Origin: Pullichristensenella sp963930055
Lineage (GTDB): Bacteria > Bacillota > Clostridia > Christensenellales > Aristaeellaceae
Direction: 5' to 3'
Length of the DNA stretch: 64,000 nt
NCBI GenBank assembly: GCA_963930055.1
Contig: CAWVKS010000003.1
Location: 1-64,000, forward strand
Shown here: positions 48,989 to 60,257 of the stretch, piece after piece
Position numbering within the stretch: position 1 is the stretch's first letter
Layout of the letters: the number at the start of each line of letters is the position of its first letter
The notes under the pieces: generated by a model
Database searches by the model: none
Told to the model about the DNA's origin: nothing
The model's input: only the letters and a program-made list of their open reading frames with translations
Position numbers and translations under genes: made by a program

Positions 48989-49624
48989 TCATCCTTTCGT
49001 TGTTTCGTCAGGTTTTACCTTGATCTTTTTAAAATTGATGCGGTTTTCCGTGCCGCTCAAGAGCCTGTGGATGTTGGCACGGTGGCTGAAAATGGCCGCC
49101 GCCGCCAGCAGGATGGCGAAGATGAAATACATCCAGAAATCCGGGCTGCTCCGGTAGACGATGCCCATGACGATGGGGAAGGCCACCGCCGTGGTCAGCG
49201 AGGCCACGGACACATAGCCCGTCAGCGCCGCCACCAGCACCTCCAGCCCCAGGAAGCCCAACGCCATCGGCCAGGAGAGGGCGAAGATGATGCCCAGCGA
49301 GGCGGCCATGCCCTTGCCGCCGCGGAAGCCGCTGAACACCGGCCAGTTGTGGCCGACCACAGCCATGAAGCCGCCCACCAGCAGCCCCGCTTCGCCCGCC
49401 AGCCACCGGCCCAACAGGCAGGCCAGGAACGATTTGAGCACGTCGCCCACCAGCGTTAAAGCGCTCGGCAGCCAGCCCAGCGTGCGCAGCACGTTGGTGG
49501 TGCCGGCATTGCCGCTGCCGTGTTCGCGTATGTCCATATGATAGCGTTCCGAAACGATGAGGCCCATGGAGATATTGCCCAGAAGATAGCCCACCACGAC
49601 GATCACCGCGTAACGCCAGACCAT
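48989..49624 (-). CDS. plsY: Glycerol-3-phosphate acyltransferase PlsY
   Basis: A 211-residue membrane enzyme with five hydrophobic segments that transfers acyl groups from acyl phosphate to glycerol 3-phosphate, the first step of phospholipid synthesis. The three conserved motifs are visible: SGNAGTTNVLRTLG, VGHNWPVFSGFRGGKGMA, and a C-terminal IFSHRANIHRLLSGTENR. The start at 49624 (MVWRYAV) has GGAGGG 6 nt upstream. It lies between der and xylB; plsY next to der is a common Gram-positive arrangement. Confidence 0.93.
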   Translation of the reverse strand: MVWRYAVIVVVGYLLGNISMGLIVSERYHMDIREHGSGNAGTTNVLRTLGWLPSALTLVGDVLKSFLACLLGRWLAGEAGLLVGGFMAVVGHNWPVFSGFRGGKGMAASLGIIFALSWPMALGFLGLEVLVAALTGYVSVASLTTAVAFPIVMGIVYRSSPDFWMYFIFAILLAAAAIFSHRANIHRLLSGTENRINFKKIKVKPDETTKG

Positions 49625-49663
49625 AAGCATCCCTCCGCAATGCGAATATGAACGTAAGCCGGG

Positions 49664-50992
49664 TCAGTCCTCTTTTTTGGAGCGTTCCCGCAGCACAAAC
49701 CGCAACGGCGTGCCCTCAAAGCCGAACGACTTGCGGAACTGGTTTTCCAGATAGCGCTCGTAGGAGAAGTGCATCAGCTCCATATCGTTGACAAAGAGCA
49801 CGAACGTGGGCGGCTGTACGCCCTGCTGCGTGGCGTAGTAGATCTTCAGCCTGCGGCCCGAGGTGGCCGGGGGCTGCAGCGCCGCCTGCGCGTCGGCCAT
49901 GACGTCGTTTAAAACGCCTGTGGTCACGCGGCGGGTGGCCTCGGCGTACACCGCGCGCACGCTGTCGAGCACGCGCTGCGTCCTCTGCCCGGTCTTGGCG
50001 GAGATGAACAGCACCGGGGCGTAGGCCATGAACTTGAGCTGCTCGCGCACGTCCCGGACGTACTTTTCCAGTGTGCCGGTCGCCTTTTCCACCGCGTCCC
50101 ACTTGTTGACGCAGATGACCGCCGCCTTGCCCTGCTCGTCGATGTAGCCGGCGATCTTGGTATCCTGCTCGGTCACGCCCTGTGTGGCGTCGATGAGCAA
50201 AAGCGCCACGTCGCAGCGGTCGATGGCGGCAAGGGCGCGCACGACGCTGTAACGCTCCAGCGATTGCTGCTCGATGGCGCGCTTTCTGCGGATGCCGGCG
50301 GTGTCGATGATGACGAAGGACTCCTCGCCGTCGGAAAAGCGCGTGTCGATGGCGTCGCGCGTGGTGCCGGCGATGTCGGAGACCATCACCCGCTCCTCGC
50401 CGAGTATGCGGTTGACCAGCGAGCTTTTGCCCACGTTGGGCTTGCCGACCACGGCGATCTGTATGGGCCTGTCCTCGCCCTCGTCCGCGTCCTCCTCGGG
50501 GAAGAGCTTGCACACTTCCTCCAGCAGGTCGCCGAAGTTCAGCAGGTTCACCGAGGAAATGCCGATGGGGTCGCCCATGCCCAGCTGGTAAAAGTCGTAG
50601 ATCTCGTCCATCATGCGCACGTTGTCGATCTTGTTGACCACCACCATGATGGGCTTGCCGCTCTTCCTGAGCAGATCGGCCACGTTTTCATCGTCCGCGG
50701 TCAGCCCCTGCCGGCCGTCGACGAAGAAGAGGATCACGTCGCAGGTTTCCACGGCGATCTCCGCCTGCCGGCGCATCTGCGAAAGCAGGGGGTCGTCGCT
50801 TTTCGGGTCGATGCCGCCGGTGTCGATGAGCGTGAACTTGTGGTTCTGCCACTCGCAATCGGCGTAGACGCGGTCGCGCGTCACGCCCGGCGTGTCCTCC
50901 ACGATGGCGATGCGCCTGCCCGCCATTTGGTTGAAGAATGTGGACTTGCCCACGTTCGGGCGGCCCACGATGGCTACCAACGGCCTTGCCAT
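49664..50992 (-). CDS. der: Ribosome biogenesis GTPase Der (EngA)
   Basis: A 442-residue protein with two GTPase domains in tandem. Domain 1 has GRPNVGKST and DTPGVTRD and DTGGI; domain 2 has GKPNVGKSS, SDIAGTTRDAID and DTAGIRRK, with NKID and NKWD specificity motifs. The C-terminal KH-like domain ends FEGTPLRFVLRERSKKED. It is needed for 50S subunit assembly. The start MARPLVAIVG at 50992 has GGAGG upstream and overlaps the DUF512 gene by about 19 bp. Confidence 0.97.
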   Translation of the reverse strand: MARPLVAIVGRPNVGKSTFFNQMAGRRIAIVEDTPGVTRDRVYADCEWQNHKFTLIDTGGIDPKSDDPLLSQMRRQAEIAVETCDVILFFVDGRQGLTADDENVADLLRKSGKPIMVVVNKIDNVRMMDEIYDFYQLGMGDPIGISSVNLLNFGDLLEEVCKLFPEEDADEGEDRPIQIAVVGKPNVGKSSLVNRILGEERVMVSDIAGTTRDAIDTRFSDGEESFVIIDTAGIRRKRAIEQQSLERYSVVRALAAIDRCDVALLLIDATQGVTEQDTKIAGYIDEQGKAAVICVNKWDAVEKATGTLEKYVRDVREQLKFMAYAPVLFISAKTGQRTQRVLDSVRAVYAEATRRVTTGVLNDVMADAQAALQPPATSGRRLKIYYATQQGVQPPTFVLFVNDMELMHFSYERYLENQFRKSFGFEGTPLRFVLRERSKKED

Positions 50993-52299
50993 GTGCTTGC
51001 CTCCAGTATCGCCGAAAGCACCTCGTCGCCGCGCCGCCCCACCGGGATCACCGGCTTTCCAAGGGCGCGGGAGACCTCCTCCAGCGTCATATCGTCCAAA
51101 AATACCTGTTCCCCATCGCGCAGCATGCATTCGGTGATGAGCACCGCCGCGCCCTCCTCGCCCCGCAGGCCGCGCACAAGGTCGCCGCCGGTGAGCAGGC
51201 CGCTCACGGTGACGGGGCTGCCGAAAAAGCCGTTCTCCAGCGCCCGGACGTCCACCGAGACGCCCGTCAGCGGGCGCGAAGCGAACATCTCCCGCAAAAA
51301 CGGCGCGGCGGACACGCCGCAGGCGGCCAGCAGCTTTTTGCCGCCGCCGGGGCGCTTTTTCTCCGCCGGCAGGTCGGCGTATGCCTCGTCGAACTCCGTC
51401 TTGAGCAGGCGCAGCATGCCCACGCCGTCGTCGATTTGTTCGTAGCCCTCGTATTCCCCGTCCTCCGGCAGGGGGAGGCCGGCGGCGAGGTAGAACTCGT
51501 CCGAGGGGAACACAAAGCGCGTGCCCACCTCCCGCAGCAGCCGTTCGCGCCAGCGGTCGGCGATATCCAGCACGTTGCGCGCCTCTTCCCGCGTATACTT
51601 GTGCAGCGGGGCGAGCCCCTCCCGGCAGCCGGTCAGCCCCACGGGCACCAGCGCCAGGGAACGCGCCGCCGGGTGCATGGCGGCGAGCTTTTGGATGGTG
51701 TCCTCAAGCGCCGGACCGTCGTTGAGCCCCGGGCAGAGCACCGCCTGGGCGTGGAACTCTATGCCGCCCTCGGCCAGCGTTTTGAGCTGCCCCGGCAACC
51801 GCGCGCCCCGGGGCGTACCCAGTATGCGGCTGCGCAGCCCCGGCTCCATGGCGTGCACGGAGATGTAAAGGGGCGAGGCGTGGCGGCGCACGATGCGCTC
51901 AAGCTCGCGGTCGGAGACGTTGGTGAGGGTCACGTAATTGCCCATCATCAGGCTCATGCGCCAGTCGTCGTCCTTGAGGCGCAGCGAAGGCCGCGCGTTT
52001 TTGGGCAGCTGGTCGACAAAGCAGAACAGGCATCTGTTGCAGCAAAGGCGCATGCCAGACATCAGCGGCTGGGCAAAGTTCAGCCCCAAAGGCTCGTATT
52101 CGCCCTTTTCAAGGTCGTATTCCCGTTCCTCGCCGCCGCGGCGCACCAGCAGGCGCACGCGCGCCTCGGCGCTGAGCGCTTCGTAATCAAGAAGGTCCAC
52201 GACCGTCTCGCCGCCGATGCGCAAAAGCTCGTCGCCTTTGCGTATGCCGGCCCAAAACGCCGGGCTGCCCTCGTCCACCGAAACGATCCTCTGCGCCAT
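50974..52299 (-). CDS. DUF512 protein: PDZ plus radical SAM-like domain
   Basis: A 441-residue protein. An N-terminal PDZ-like domain (about 1-60: DEGSPAFWAGIRKGDELLRI) is followed by a radical SAM-like barrel with CNRCLFCFVDQLP (Cys spacing CX2CX2C, about residues 86-92) and the C-terminal DUF512 domain (about 250-430). This family is conserved next to der in clostridia; the function is unknown, though an iron-sulfur cluster is likely. The gene overlaps der downstream. An AT-rich region separates it from the divergent ppdK promoter. Confidence 0.88.
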   Translation of the reverse strand: MAQRIVSVDEGSPAFWAGIRKGDELLRIGGETVVDLLDYEALSAEARVRLLVRRGGEEREYDLEKGEYEPLGLNFAQPLMSGMRLCCNRCLFCFVDQLPKNARPSLRLKDDDWRMSLMMGNYVTLTNVSDRELERIVRRHASPLYISVHAMEPGLRSRILGTPRGARLPGQLKTLAEGGIEFHAQAVLCPGLNDGPALEDTIQKLAAMHPAARSLALVPVGLTGCREGLAPLHKYTREEARNVLDIADRWRERLLREVGTRFVFPSDEFYLAAGLPLPEDGEYEGYEQIDDGVGMLRLLKTEFDEAYADLPAEKKRPGGGKKLLAACGVSAAPFLREMFASRPLTGVSVDVRALENGFFGSPVTVSGLLTGGDLVRGLRGEEGAAVLITECMLRDGEQVFLDDMTLEEVSRALGKPVIPVGRRGDEVLSAILEASTWQGRW

Positions 52300-52428
52300 C
52301 GTATCCTCCCAAAAACCTGCAAACTACGCCCATTATCATTATGTCCCAAACCAGGGCGTTCGTCAATAGTGAAAGGTGTTTTTTCCGCCAAAAATTGATG
52401 AAGGGGGCGGGATTTAACCATTAAATGC

Positions 52429-52457
52429 TTGCCTTTTTGGCAAAAATACAGTAAAAT
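52429..52457 (+). promoter_or_regulatory. Promoter of ppdK
   Basis: TTGCCT (52429-52434), 17-nt spacer, TAAAAT (52452-52457), about 45 bp before the start codon. Confidence 0.75.
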
Positions 52458-52503
52458 AAAGTGCCTTGAGTCCCGTGTGAATCTGAATCTAGGGAGGAAT
52501 ACC

Positions 52504-55143
<2,640 letters not shown>

Positions 55144-55270
55144 GTTCGCTGGGGTGTGCGCAAAGGCCTTTGCGAAGGACGAGGCAAAAGCCTGTTTGTG
55201 CGCCGAATCGACGAATCGTCGGATCCTGTTTCGACAGGATACGACCATGGATGTGCTGATACAGCACAAG

Positions 55271-55295
55271 GGGCCGCGGCATTGTGCCGCGGCCC
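55271..55295 (+). terminator. ppdK hairpin, copy 1 of 3
   Basis: GGGCCGCGGC/GCCGCGGCCC with loop ATTGT, followed by TCAGAGCGCTGAC, the edge of the repeat, so the T-run is missing. The 127 bp between the ppdK stop and this hairpin hold no gene. Confidence 0.8.
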
Positions 55296-55485
55296 TCAGA
55301 GCGCTGACAAAGCCTACAACCTGATATACAAAAAATCAGAAGCGATTTTTGCTTCCTACGTCAGCTGCACTTGCATCCTGCGGTCACTTACGTCTAAGTA
55401 AGCTCCCTTGGCTGCAAGTACAGCTTCCTTGGCTTGCAGGCTTTCTCAACGCTCTGCCAGTCTGTTGACTTTGTCAACATCCTGG
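55296..55485 (-). repeat. Terminator-associated repeat, tandem copy A
   Basis: A copy in the opposite direction to the 28.65-kb one; it includes the 71-nt module and lacks about 14 bp in the CGCAAAAATCGCTC arm, so one inner hairpin is broken. Confidence 0.88.
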
Positions 55486-55510
55486 GGGCCGCGGCATTGT
55501 GCCGCGGCCC
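55486..55510 (+). terminator. ppdK hairpin, copy 2 of 3
   Basis: Identical to the hairpin at 55271-55295, again running into the repeat edge. Confidence 0.8.
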
Positions 55511-55714
55511 TCAGAGCGCTGACAAAGCCTACAACCGCAAAAATCGCTCTGATATACAAAAAAATCAGAAGCGATTTTTGCTTCCTACGTCAGCTGCACT
55601 TGCATCCTGCGGTCACTTACGTCTAAGTAAGCTCCCTTGGCTGCAAGTACAGCTTCCTTGGCTTGCAGGCTTTCTCAACGCTCTGCCAGTCTGTTGACTT
55701 TGTCAACATCCTGG
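55511..55714 (-). repeat. Terminator-associated repeat, tandem copy B
   Basis: A full 204-bp copy, reverse orientation, nearly identical to copy A apart from the extra arm. It is the same length as the 28.65-kb copy. Confidence 0.88.
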
Positions 55715-55743
55715 GGGCCGCGGCATTGTGCCGCGGCCCTTTT
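55715..55743 (+). terminator. ppdK hairpin, copy 3 of 3, with T-run
   Basis: The same 10-bp hairpin, here followed by TTTT; presumably the original terminator of ppdK. Between it and the kinase stop codon (55833) I see nothing. Confidence 0.85.
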
Positions 55744-55832
55744 GCGTTATATTGCGCTGCGCACAGGGCGGGGAACAGGGCGCAAAGAGAGGCAAGGTCG
55801 ATGGACGCGGACCTGTTGCCGCGGCGGCATGG

Positions 55833-57269
55833 CTAGGCAAAGTATGCTTCCCGGGTCTTTTCGTATTGGGCGAACGCTGCGTCGTAGGCGGCGGCGAGGG
55901 GCGCGTTGGGCGCGAACGTCTTTTCCGGCGGCAGCGGGTCGGGCATTTCTCCTTCCACAGCTTTACAGGCCAGCATCGCCGCGCCCATGAGCGCCGTCTC
56001 TGCGGAGACGAGGCGCACGACGGGGAGATCGGTGATATCGGCGATGATCTGGCACCACAGGTCGCTCTTCGAGCCGCCGCCAAAGACGCGGAGCTCGCGT
56101 ATATCCGGCGCGGCGCAACGCATTGCTTCGAGGTTTTCGCGGATGCCGTAGGCGACGCCCTCGAGGACGCTGCGCGCCAGGTGCCCGAGCGTCGTATGGA
56201 GCGACATGCCCGAAAATACGCCGCTCGGCGTTCCCCAGTAGGGCGACGAGCCTCCCGCGAGGTTGGGGAAAAAGAGTGTCGGGCACGGCGCGGGCGCTTC
56301 CGCCGCCAAACGGTTCAGCTCTTCAAACGTCTTGCCGGCGGCGAAATTGTCCCGCAACCACGAATAGCAGGCGGCGGCAGTGTTCAGCAGCCCCTCCTGC
56401 ACCCACTGCCGATCCAACAGGTAGGAGAAACAGGGAATGCGCATTTCGGGATCGAGCGTCAAAGAGCGCATGGAAACGCTGATGCTGCACGCCGTTCCAA
56501 GGGACGCCGTGGCCACGCCCGGCGCCAACCCTGCGCCCAGCGCGGCGCACTTTTGATCCTGCCCGCCAATGGCAATGACAGTGTCCTCGCGCAGACCAAG
56601 CTCCCGGGCGGTCTCGGGCAGTATGCGCCCCGCTGTTTCGCCCGCCAAGCCTATTTCCGGCAACTTTTGCGCCTCGATCTGCGCGGCGTTGAGCAGCGCA
56701 GGGGACCAGGCCCGCCGTTCCAGGTCGTATAGCATCGTGCCTGCGGCCATCGTATGGTCGGTCACGCATTCGCCGCACAGACGGTATAATATAAACTCCA
56801 TTGGCAGCATCAGCTTCCAACAGTTTTTATATCGTTCCGCCGCATGGCGCTTGAGCCACATGATCTTTGGCATCGTGTACAGCGGAGAGATGCGTTTCCC
56901 CGTGATCCTGTAGATATCGCGCGCGCCGAACATGCGCTCGAGCGCTTCTGCTTCGGCGGTCGCGCGCGTGTCCAGCCAGCTGATGGCGTTGCCCATCGCG
57001 CAACCATGGGGATCGACAGGCGCCACCGAGATCCCCTGCGAGCTCACGGAGATCGCGCGTATGCTGCTGGCGGCGTCGCCCACGGCTCCGATTGCTTCCC
57101 GCAGCGTCTGCCGCACGCAGGTCCACCACAGTTCCGCGTCCTGCTCCACCCACCCATGGGGATATGTGCGCAGGGGATACGTGCGTGCAGAGAGCGCGCG
57201 CAGCCGCCAGCTGCTGTCGAATACGGCGCTTCTGCACCCGCTTGTTCCCAGATCAATGCCAATGAACAT
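55833..57269 (-). CDS. FGGY family carbohydrate kinase
   Basis: A 478-residue kinase, last gene of the leftward operon. The N-terminal phosphate loop FIGIDLGTSGCRSAVFD, the segment HGWVEQDAELWW, the middle IGGQDQKCAALGAGLAPG and the C-terminal RVFGGGSKSDLWCQIIADI are typical of FGGY kinases. The xylulokinase signature QMHG is replaced by SSQGISVAPVD, so the substrate is different; gluconate-, erythritol- or sugar-alcohol-type kinases are possible. In this operon it probably phosphorylates the imported sugar or an intermediate. It is separated from the SIS gene by 15 bp. Confidence 0.87.
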   Translation of the reverse strand: MFIGIDLGTSGCRSAVFDSSWRLRALSARTYPLRTYPHGWVEQDAELWWTCVRQTLREAIGAVGDAASSIRAISVSSQGISVAPVDPHGCAMGNAISWLDTRATAEAEALERMFGARDIYRITGKRISPLYTMPKIMWLKRHAAERYKNCWKLMLPMEFILYRLCGECVTDHTMAAGTMLYDLERRAWSPALLNAAQIEAQKLPEIGLAGETAGRILPETARELGLREDTVIAIGGQDQKCAALGAGLAPGVATASLGTACSISVSMRSLTLDPEMRIPCFSYLLDRQWVQEGLLNTAAACYSWLRDNFAAGKTFEELNRLAAEAPAPCPTLFFPNLAGGSSPYWGTPSGVFSGMSLHTTLGHLARSVLEGVAYGIRENLEAMRCAAPDIRELRVFGGGSKSDLWCQIIADITDLPVVRLVSAETALMGAAMLACKAVEGEMPDPLPPEKTFAPNAPLAAAYDAAFAQYEKTREAYFA

Positions 57270-57284
57270 TGCAAACGCCTTCCC

Positions 57285-57893
57285 TTATCCGTTTTTCCGC
57301 AAAAGTTCGCCTACTTTGCCGCCGGGATGGGTCAGCAGCAGGTCTTTTTTGGTATAGCCGTTGTGGCGCATGATCGTAAAAGCGATGGCGTCCCACACTG
57401 CGGCGATCGTGTTGCAACTGGCGGAGGCGCACATATCCCAGATATCCGCTTCATGTTCACACAGCACTTTGAAGTAGATGTCCGCCTTCCGCGCCAATAT
57501 GGAGGCGTCGTTCTGGGTGACGCCGATGATGGTTGCCCCTTTCGCCTTGCAACAGGGAATGTAGTTGAGGATCTCGAGCGTATTGCCGCCCTTGGAAAAG
57601 AGGACGACCACGTCTCCTTTCTGGATCACGCCCATGCCGCCATGCACGGAATTGCCAGGGGCGCAGAACGTCGCGGGCACTTCGACGACGCACAGCGAGT
57701 GGGCGACTCGCTGCGCCAGCGTTCCCGATGTACCGCAGCCAGCGGTGATCACTTTGCGGCAGTCGGGCTTCACCGTGAGCAGCAGGTCGATGATCCGGGC
57801 CATTACGTCTCGATCCAGGCTCTTTTTGACCGCCTGGATGTTGCTGATCTCGATGTCAAGAATTGCGTCGATGGATGCGTCATATTTCGTCAT
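57285..57893 (-). CDS. SIS domain sugar-phosphate isomerase-like protein
   Basis: A 202-residue SIS-fold protein (KVITAGCGTSGTLAQRVAHS, the segment VVVLFSKGGNTLEILNYIPC, and the later GATIIGVTQN). The fold binds phosphosugars; the length without CBS domains is like the SIS part of KpsF/GutQ arabinose 5-phosphate isomerases or 6-phospho-3-hexuloisomerase. The C-terminal LLLTHPGGKVGELL matches the KpsF ending. The ATG overlaps the previous gene's stop by 4 bp. Confidence 0.85.
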   Translation of the reverse strand: MTKYDASIDAILDIEISNIQAVKKSLDRDVMARIIDLLLTVKPDCRKVITAGCGTSGTLAQRVAHSLCVVEVPATFCAPGNSVHGGMGVIQKGDVVVLFSKGGNTLEILNYIPCCKAKGATIIGVTQNDASILARKADIYFKVLCEHEADIWDMCASASCNTIAAVWDAIAFTIMRHNGYTKKDLLLTHPGGKVGELLRKNG

Positions 57894-58606
57894 GCCCGTT
57901 TCCTTTCCGCAAGGCGGTCGTCCCATGCCTGCCGCGCGGCTTTCAGCATTTCCTTCACCATGGCGCCGGGGTCTCTGGCTTTGGCAATGCCGCTGGAAGA
58001 TCCGGTGGCGTCCGCGCCCGCCATTATTACCTGATAGACGTCCTCGCCGCTGGAGATGCCGCCGCCGACCAATATGCCGATCCTCGGGTCGACGGAGCGC
58101 ACCGCCTCGACGGAAGCTTTGACGTAGGAAAGCCCGCACGCTTCGCCGGTGCCGATCAATTCCACCGGCTCGACCACCATCATGTCCGGCCCCATCTGCG
58201 CCACGGCTTTGGCTTCCCGGATGGTATCTGCGCAGACGATCGTCATCATTTCCAGCGCCCGCGCCCGCTCGATGGTCTGGCAGAGCGCCGCCACGCCGAG
58301 CGGACGCTCGCTGTGGTTCAGCATCACGCCGCGCGCCCCGGCGGCTTTCAGCGATTCGGGCAGCACGCAGGCCAGGCCCCTGCCCACAGGGATCGCGTCC
58401 ATATGGGGCGCGAACACGGAAAGATGCTTCGAGCGGCTGGCAACGGCGCGTATGTCCGCATAGGGCGTCGTGAAAATCACGCGCACGTCGTAGCGACGGG
58501 AAGCTTCGTCGGCGATCTGCGCAAGCTCGATGATCTGCTCGCCGTACAAATAGTTTTTGGGACCGATCTCAAAAAAAGGCGCTGGTATGCTCAGGTTCTT
58601 ATACAT
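57890..58606 (-). CDS. Triosephosphate isomerase-like protein
   Basis: A 238-residue TIM-barrel protein. Catalytic-site equivalents are Lys in FFEIGPKNYLYG (about 17), His in MLNHSERPLG (about 95) and Glu in VVEPVELIGTG (about 150), with a phosphate-binding ILVGGGISSGEDV near 195. It is shorter and clearly divergent from housekeeping TpiA, like the second TIMs in erythritol or other sugar catabolic operons. It probably isomerises a ketose/aldose phosphate of this pathway. The start at 58606 follows GGAGAG; the gene overlaps the SIS gene by 4 bp. Confidence 0.8.
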   Translation of the reverse strand: MYKNLSIPAPFFEIGPKNYLYGEQIIELAQIADEASRRYDVRVIFTTPYADIRAVASRSKHLSVFAPHMDAIPVGRGLACVLPESLKAAGARGVMLNHSERPLGVAALCQTIERARALEMMTIVCADTIREAKAVAQMGPDMMVVEPVELIGTGEACGLSYVKASVEAVRSVDPRIGILVGGGISSGEDVYQVIMAGADATGSSSGIAKARDPGAMVKEMLKAARQAWDDRLAERKRA

Positions 58607-58626
58607 ACTATCTCTCCATTTTTTCA

Positions 58627-59796
58627 CTATAGCACCGCTTCGCCGCGAAAGACGACGTGTTTGATGTTGACCATGTCGTCGATTACCGTCAGGTCGGCGC
58701 GCTTGCCCTTTTCAATGCTCCCCACTTCGTCGTCGATTCCAAGCATGCGCGCCGGGTTGAGGGTCGCAAAGCGCACACAGTGGCAAAGTCCATAGCCCGT
58801 ATGCATCATCATGTTTCGCACGGCCGCGTCCATGGTCATACGGCTGCCGCAAACCCAGCCGTTTTCGTCGTATCCCAGGTCCGGGGCCTTGGTCCCGCCC
58901 CAGATCGGGCCTTTGGGGTCCGGGCAATCGGAGGGGAAATGATCCGTGACCAGTATGATTTTCTCGATCCCCTTGATGTCGGCCACCATGCGCAGCATGT
59001 CGACCTTCACATGGATCGCCCGGGAATCGGCGATCAGCTCTGCGTACATATCCTTGTCGAGCAGGCAAGCCTGGTCCGGGCCGACGTCGCGGATGCCCTC
59101 GTTGCCGGGAACGATGGGGTTGACGACGTGCGTGGCATTTCCGTAATGGGTCTGATTGATCAGGCCGTATCGCTTCAGTTTCCGCGCCATCCATGGTTTG
59201 CATTCGGTATGGGCCATGGAAAAGACCACGCGGGGGTTGACCTTTTTCGCATACGCGCAGAAGGCTTCCGCGTCCTCCCGTTCCGGGGCGACGCACCATA
59301 CGCGCACGTCGTCGCCCGCGTAGTCCACCAGTTGGCGCATGATTTCCGCCGGGATGGGGGTCTCCCACTTGACATTGTTGATGTCCGAACCGTATTTGGG
59401 GTTCATGAACGGGCCTTCCATGTAGAAGCCGGCGATGATGCGCCCCGCGCCCGTATCGCGGATCGCCCGGATTTTGTCCATGGCGTCGATGTATTCCTCG
59501 AAGGACAGCGACTGATAGAGCGCGGGGAGCAGCGTGGTCGTCCCCCGCGGCAGATACATCTCGGCGGCTTTCAGCGGGTCCTCATAGAAGAAAACGTCGT
59601 TCCCGCCGTGGCAATGCACATCAATAAAGCCTGGCGCAGTGTAATTGCCCTTCGCGTCGATCACCTGCGCACCCTCCGGGATGCGCACCTGACCGGCGGG
59701 GCCGTAGTCCGCGATCCGGTCGCCATCGCAGAGGATCGCGCCGTCCCAGATCAGCCCGTTTTCCAGGATCAGCTTTGTATTCTTGATCGCAAGCAC
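58627..59796 (-). CDS. nagA: N-acetylglucosamine-6-phosphate deacetylase-like amidohydrolase
   Basis: A 389-residue amidohydrolase of the NagA family, which removes the acetyl group from N-acetylglucosamine 6-phosphate. The metal site begins with DVHCHGG (His61, His63); the conserved Glu is in GFYMEGPFMNPKYG (about 130). Metal/substrate residues lie around MAHTE, QTHYGNATH and the catalytic Asp in VTDHFPSDCPD. The start is the GTG at 59796, 7 nt behind AGAGGG and 2 bp past the previous stop. Some substrate-loop residues differ from standard NagA, so a related N-acyl amino sugar phosphate is possible. Confidence 0.85.
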   Translation of the reverse strand: MLAIKNTKLILENGLIWDGAILCDGDRIADYGPAGQVRIPEGAQVIDAKGNYTAPGFIDVHCHGGNDVFFYEDPLKAAEMYLPRGTTTLLPALYQSLSFEEYIDAMDKIRAIRDTGAGRIIAGFYMEGPFMNPKYGSDINNVKWETPIPAEIMRQLVDYAGDDVRVWCVAPEREDAEAFCAYAKKVNPRVVFSMAHTECKPWMARKLKRYGLINQTHYGNATHVVNPIVPGNEGIRDVGPDQACLLDKDMYAELIADSRAIHVKVDMLRMVADIKGIEKIILVTDHFPSDCPDPKGPIWGGTKAPDLGYDENGWVCGSRMTMDAAVRNMMMHTGYGLCHCVRFATLNPARMLGIDDEVGSIEKGKRADLTVIDDMVNIKHVVFRGEAVL

Positions 59797-59798
59797 GT

Positions 59799-60257
59799 TC
59801 AATCCCTCTTTTTCTTCGCGTACCATGTGCAGTTGCCCAGACAACTTCCGTCCATGCCGTATTCGGGCTGGAATTGGAGCTCGATGCCGTACTTTGCGCA
59901 TACGCGGCCGTATAGCGCCTGGCAGTGGTCGCAATACGTCAGGCCGCCCACATGCGGTGTCTGCCCGCGACGGAGGACATCGTTTACCGATGTGCAGTTG
60001 CGGATCTTTCCGTGAAAGACGCCTTCGTCGTCGATCCAGGCGCTGAAATCGATCTTTTCGCGGGAGAGCGTGCCGGAGTCGCCGCCCCAGTACTTCATAC
60101 ACCCCTCCACGCCGTATTCGCGCACGTATTCATCCAGATGCGTGCAGTATTCGTCCGAGAGGCGGTTAAACAGGTCCATGAGCTTGTCAGTCCCGTAGTT
60201 TTCCTCCACATAACCAAAGGTCTGATTATAGGCTGCAATGTAATCCCGAATCGTCAT
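59799..60257 (-). CDS. ATC-hydrolase-like small protein, paralog 2
   Basis: A 152-residue soluble protein rich in Cys and His (GLTYCDHCQALYGRVCAKYG, then GSCLGNCTWY), resembling the L-2-amino-thiazoline-4-carboxylic acid hydrolase family (PF14196-type). It is distantly similar to the next gene upstream over its whole length: the alternating FGY/YG start, the acidic mid-part and the Cys near residue 90. The conserved Cys/His suggest a metal or catalytic thiol. In this amino-sugar-type operon a thiazoline substrate is unlikely; hydrolysis of another cyclic amide or imine is possible. It starts at an ATG overlapping the previous stop by 4 bp. Confidence 0.6.
   Translation of the reverse strand: MTIRDYIAAYNQTFGYVEENYGTDKLMDLFNRLSDEYCTHLDEYVREYGVEGCMKYWGGDSGTLSREKIDFSAWIDDEGVFHGKIRNCTSVNDVLRRGQTPHVGGLTYCDHCQALYGRVCAKYGIELQFQPEYGMDGSCLGNCTWYAKKKRD

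Noticed and set aside
47377..49023. 548-codon plus-strand frame over xylB
   Set aside because: It is antisense to the full-length xylulokinase and low in complexity.
55271..55743. Three identical hairpins considered as CRISPR repeats
   Set aside because: The intervals are about 190-204 bp and near-identical to each other, so they are repeat elements, not spacers.
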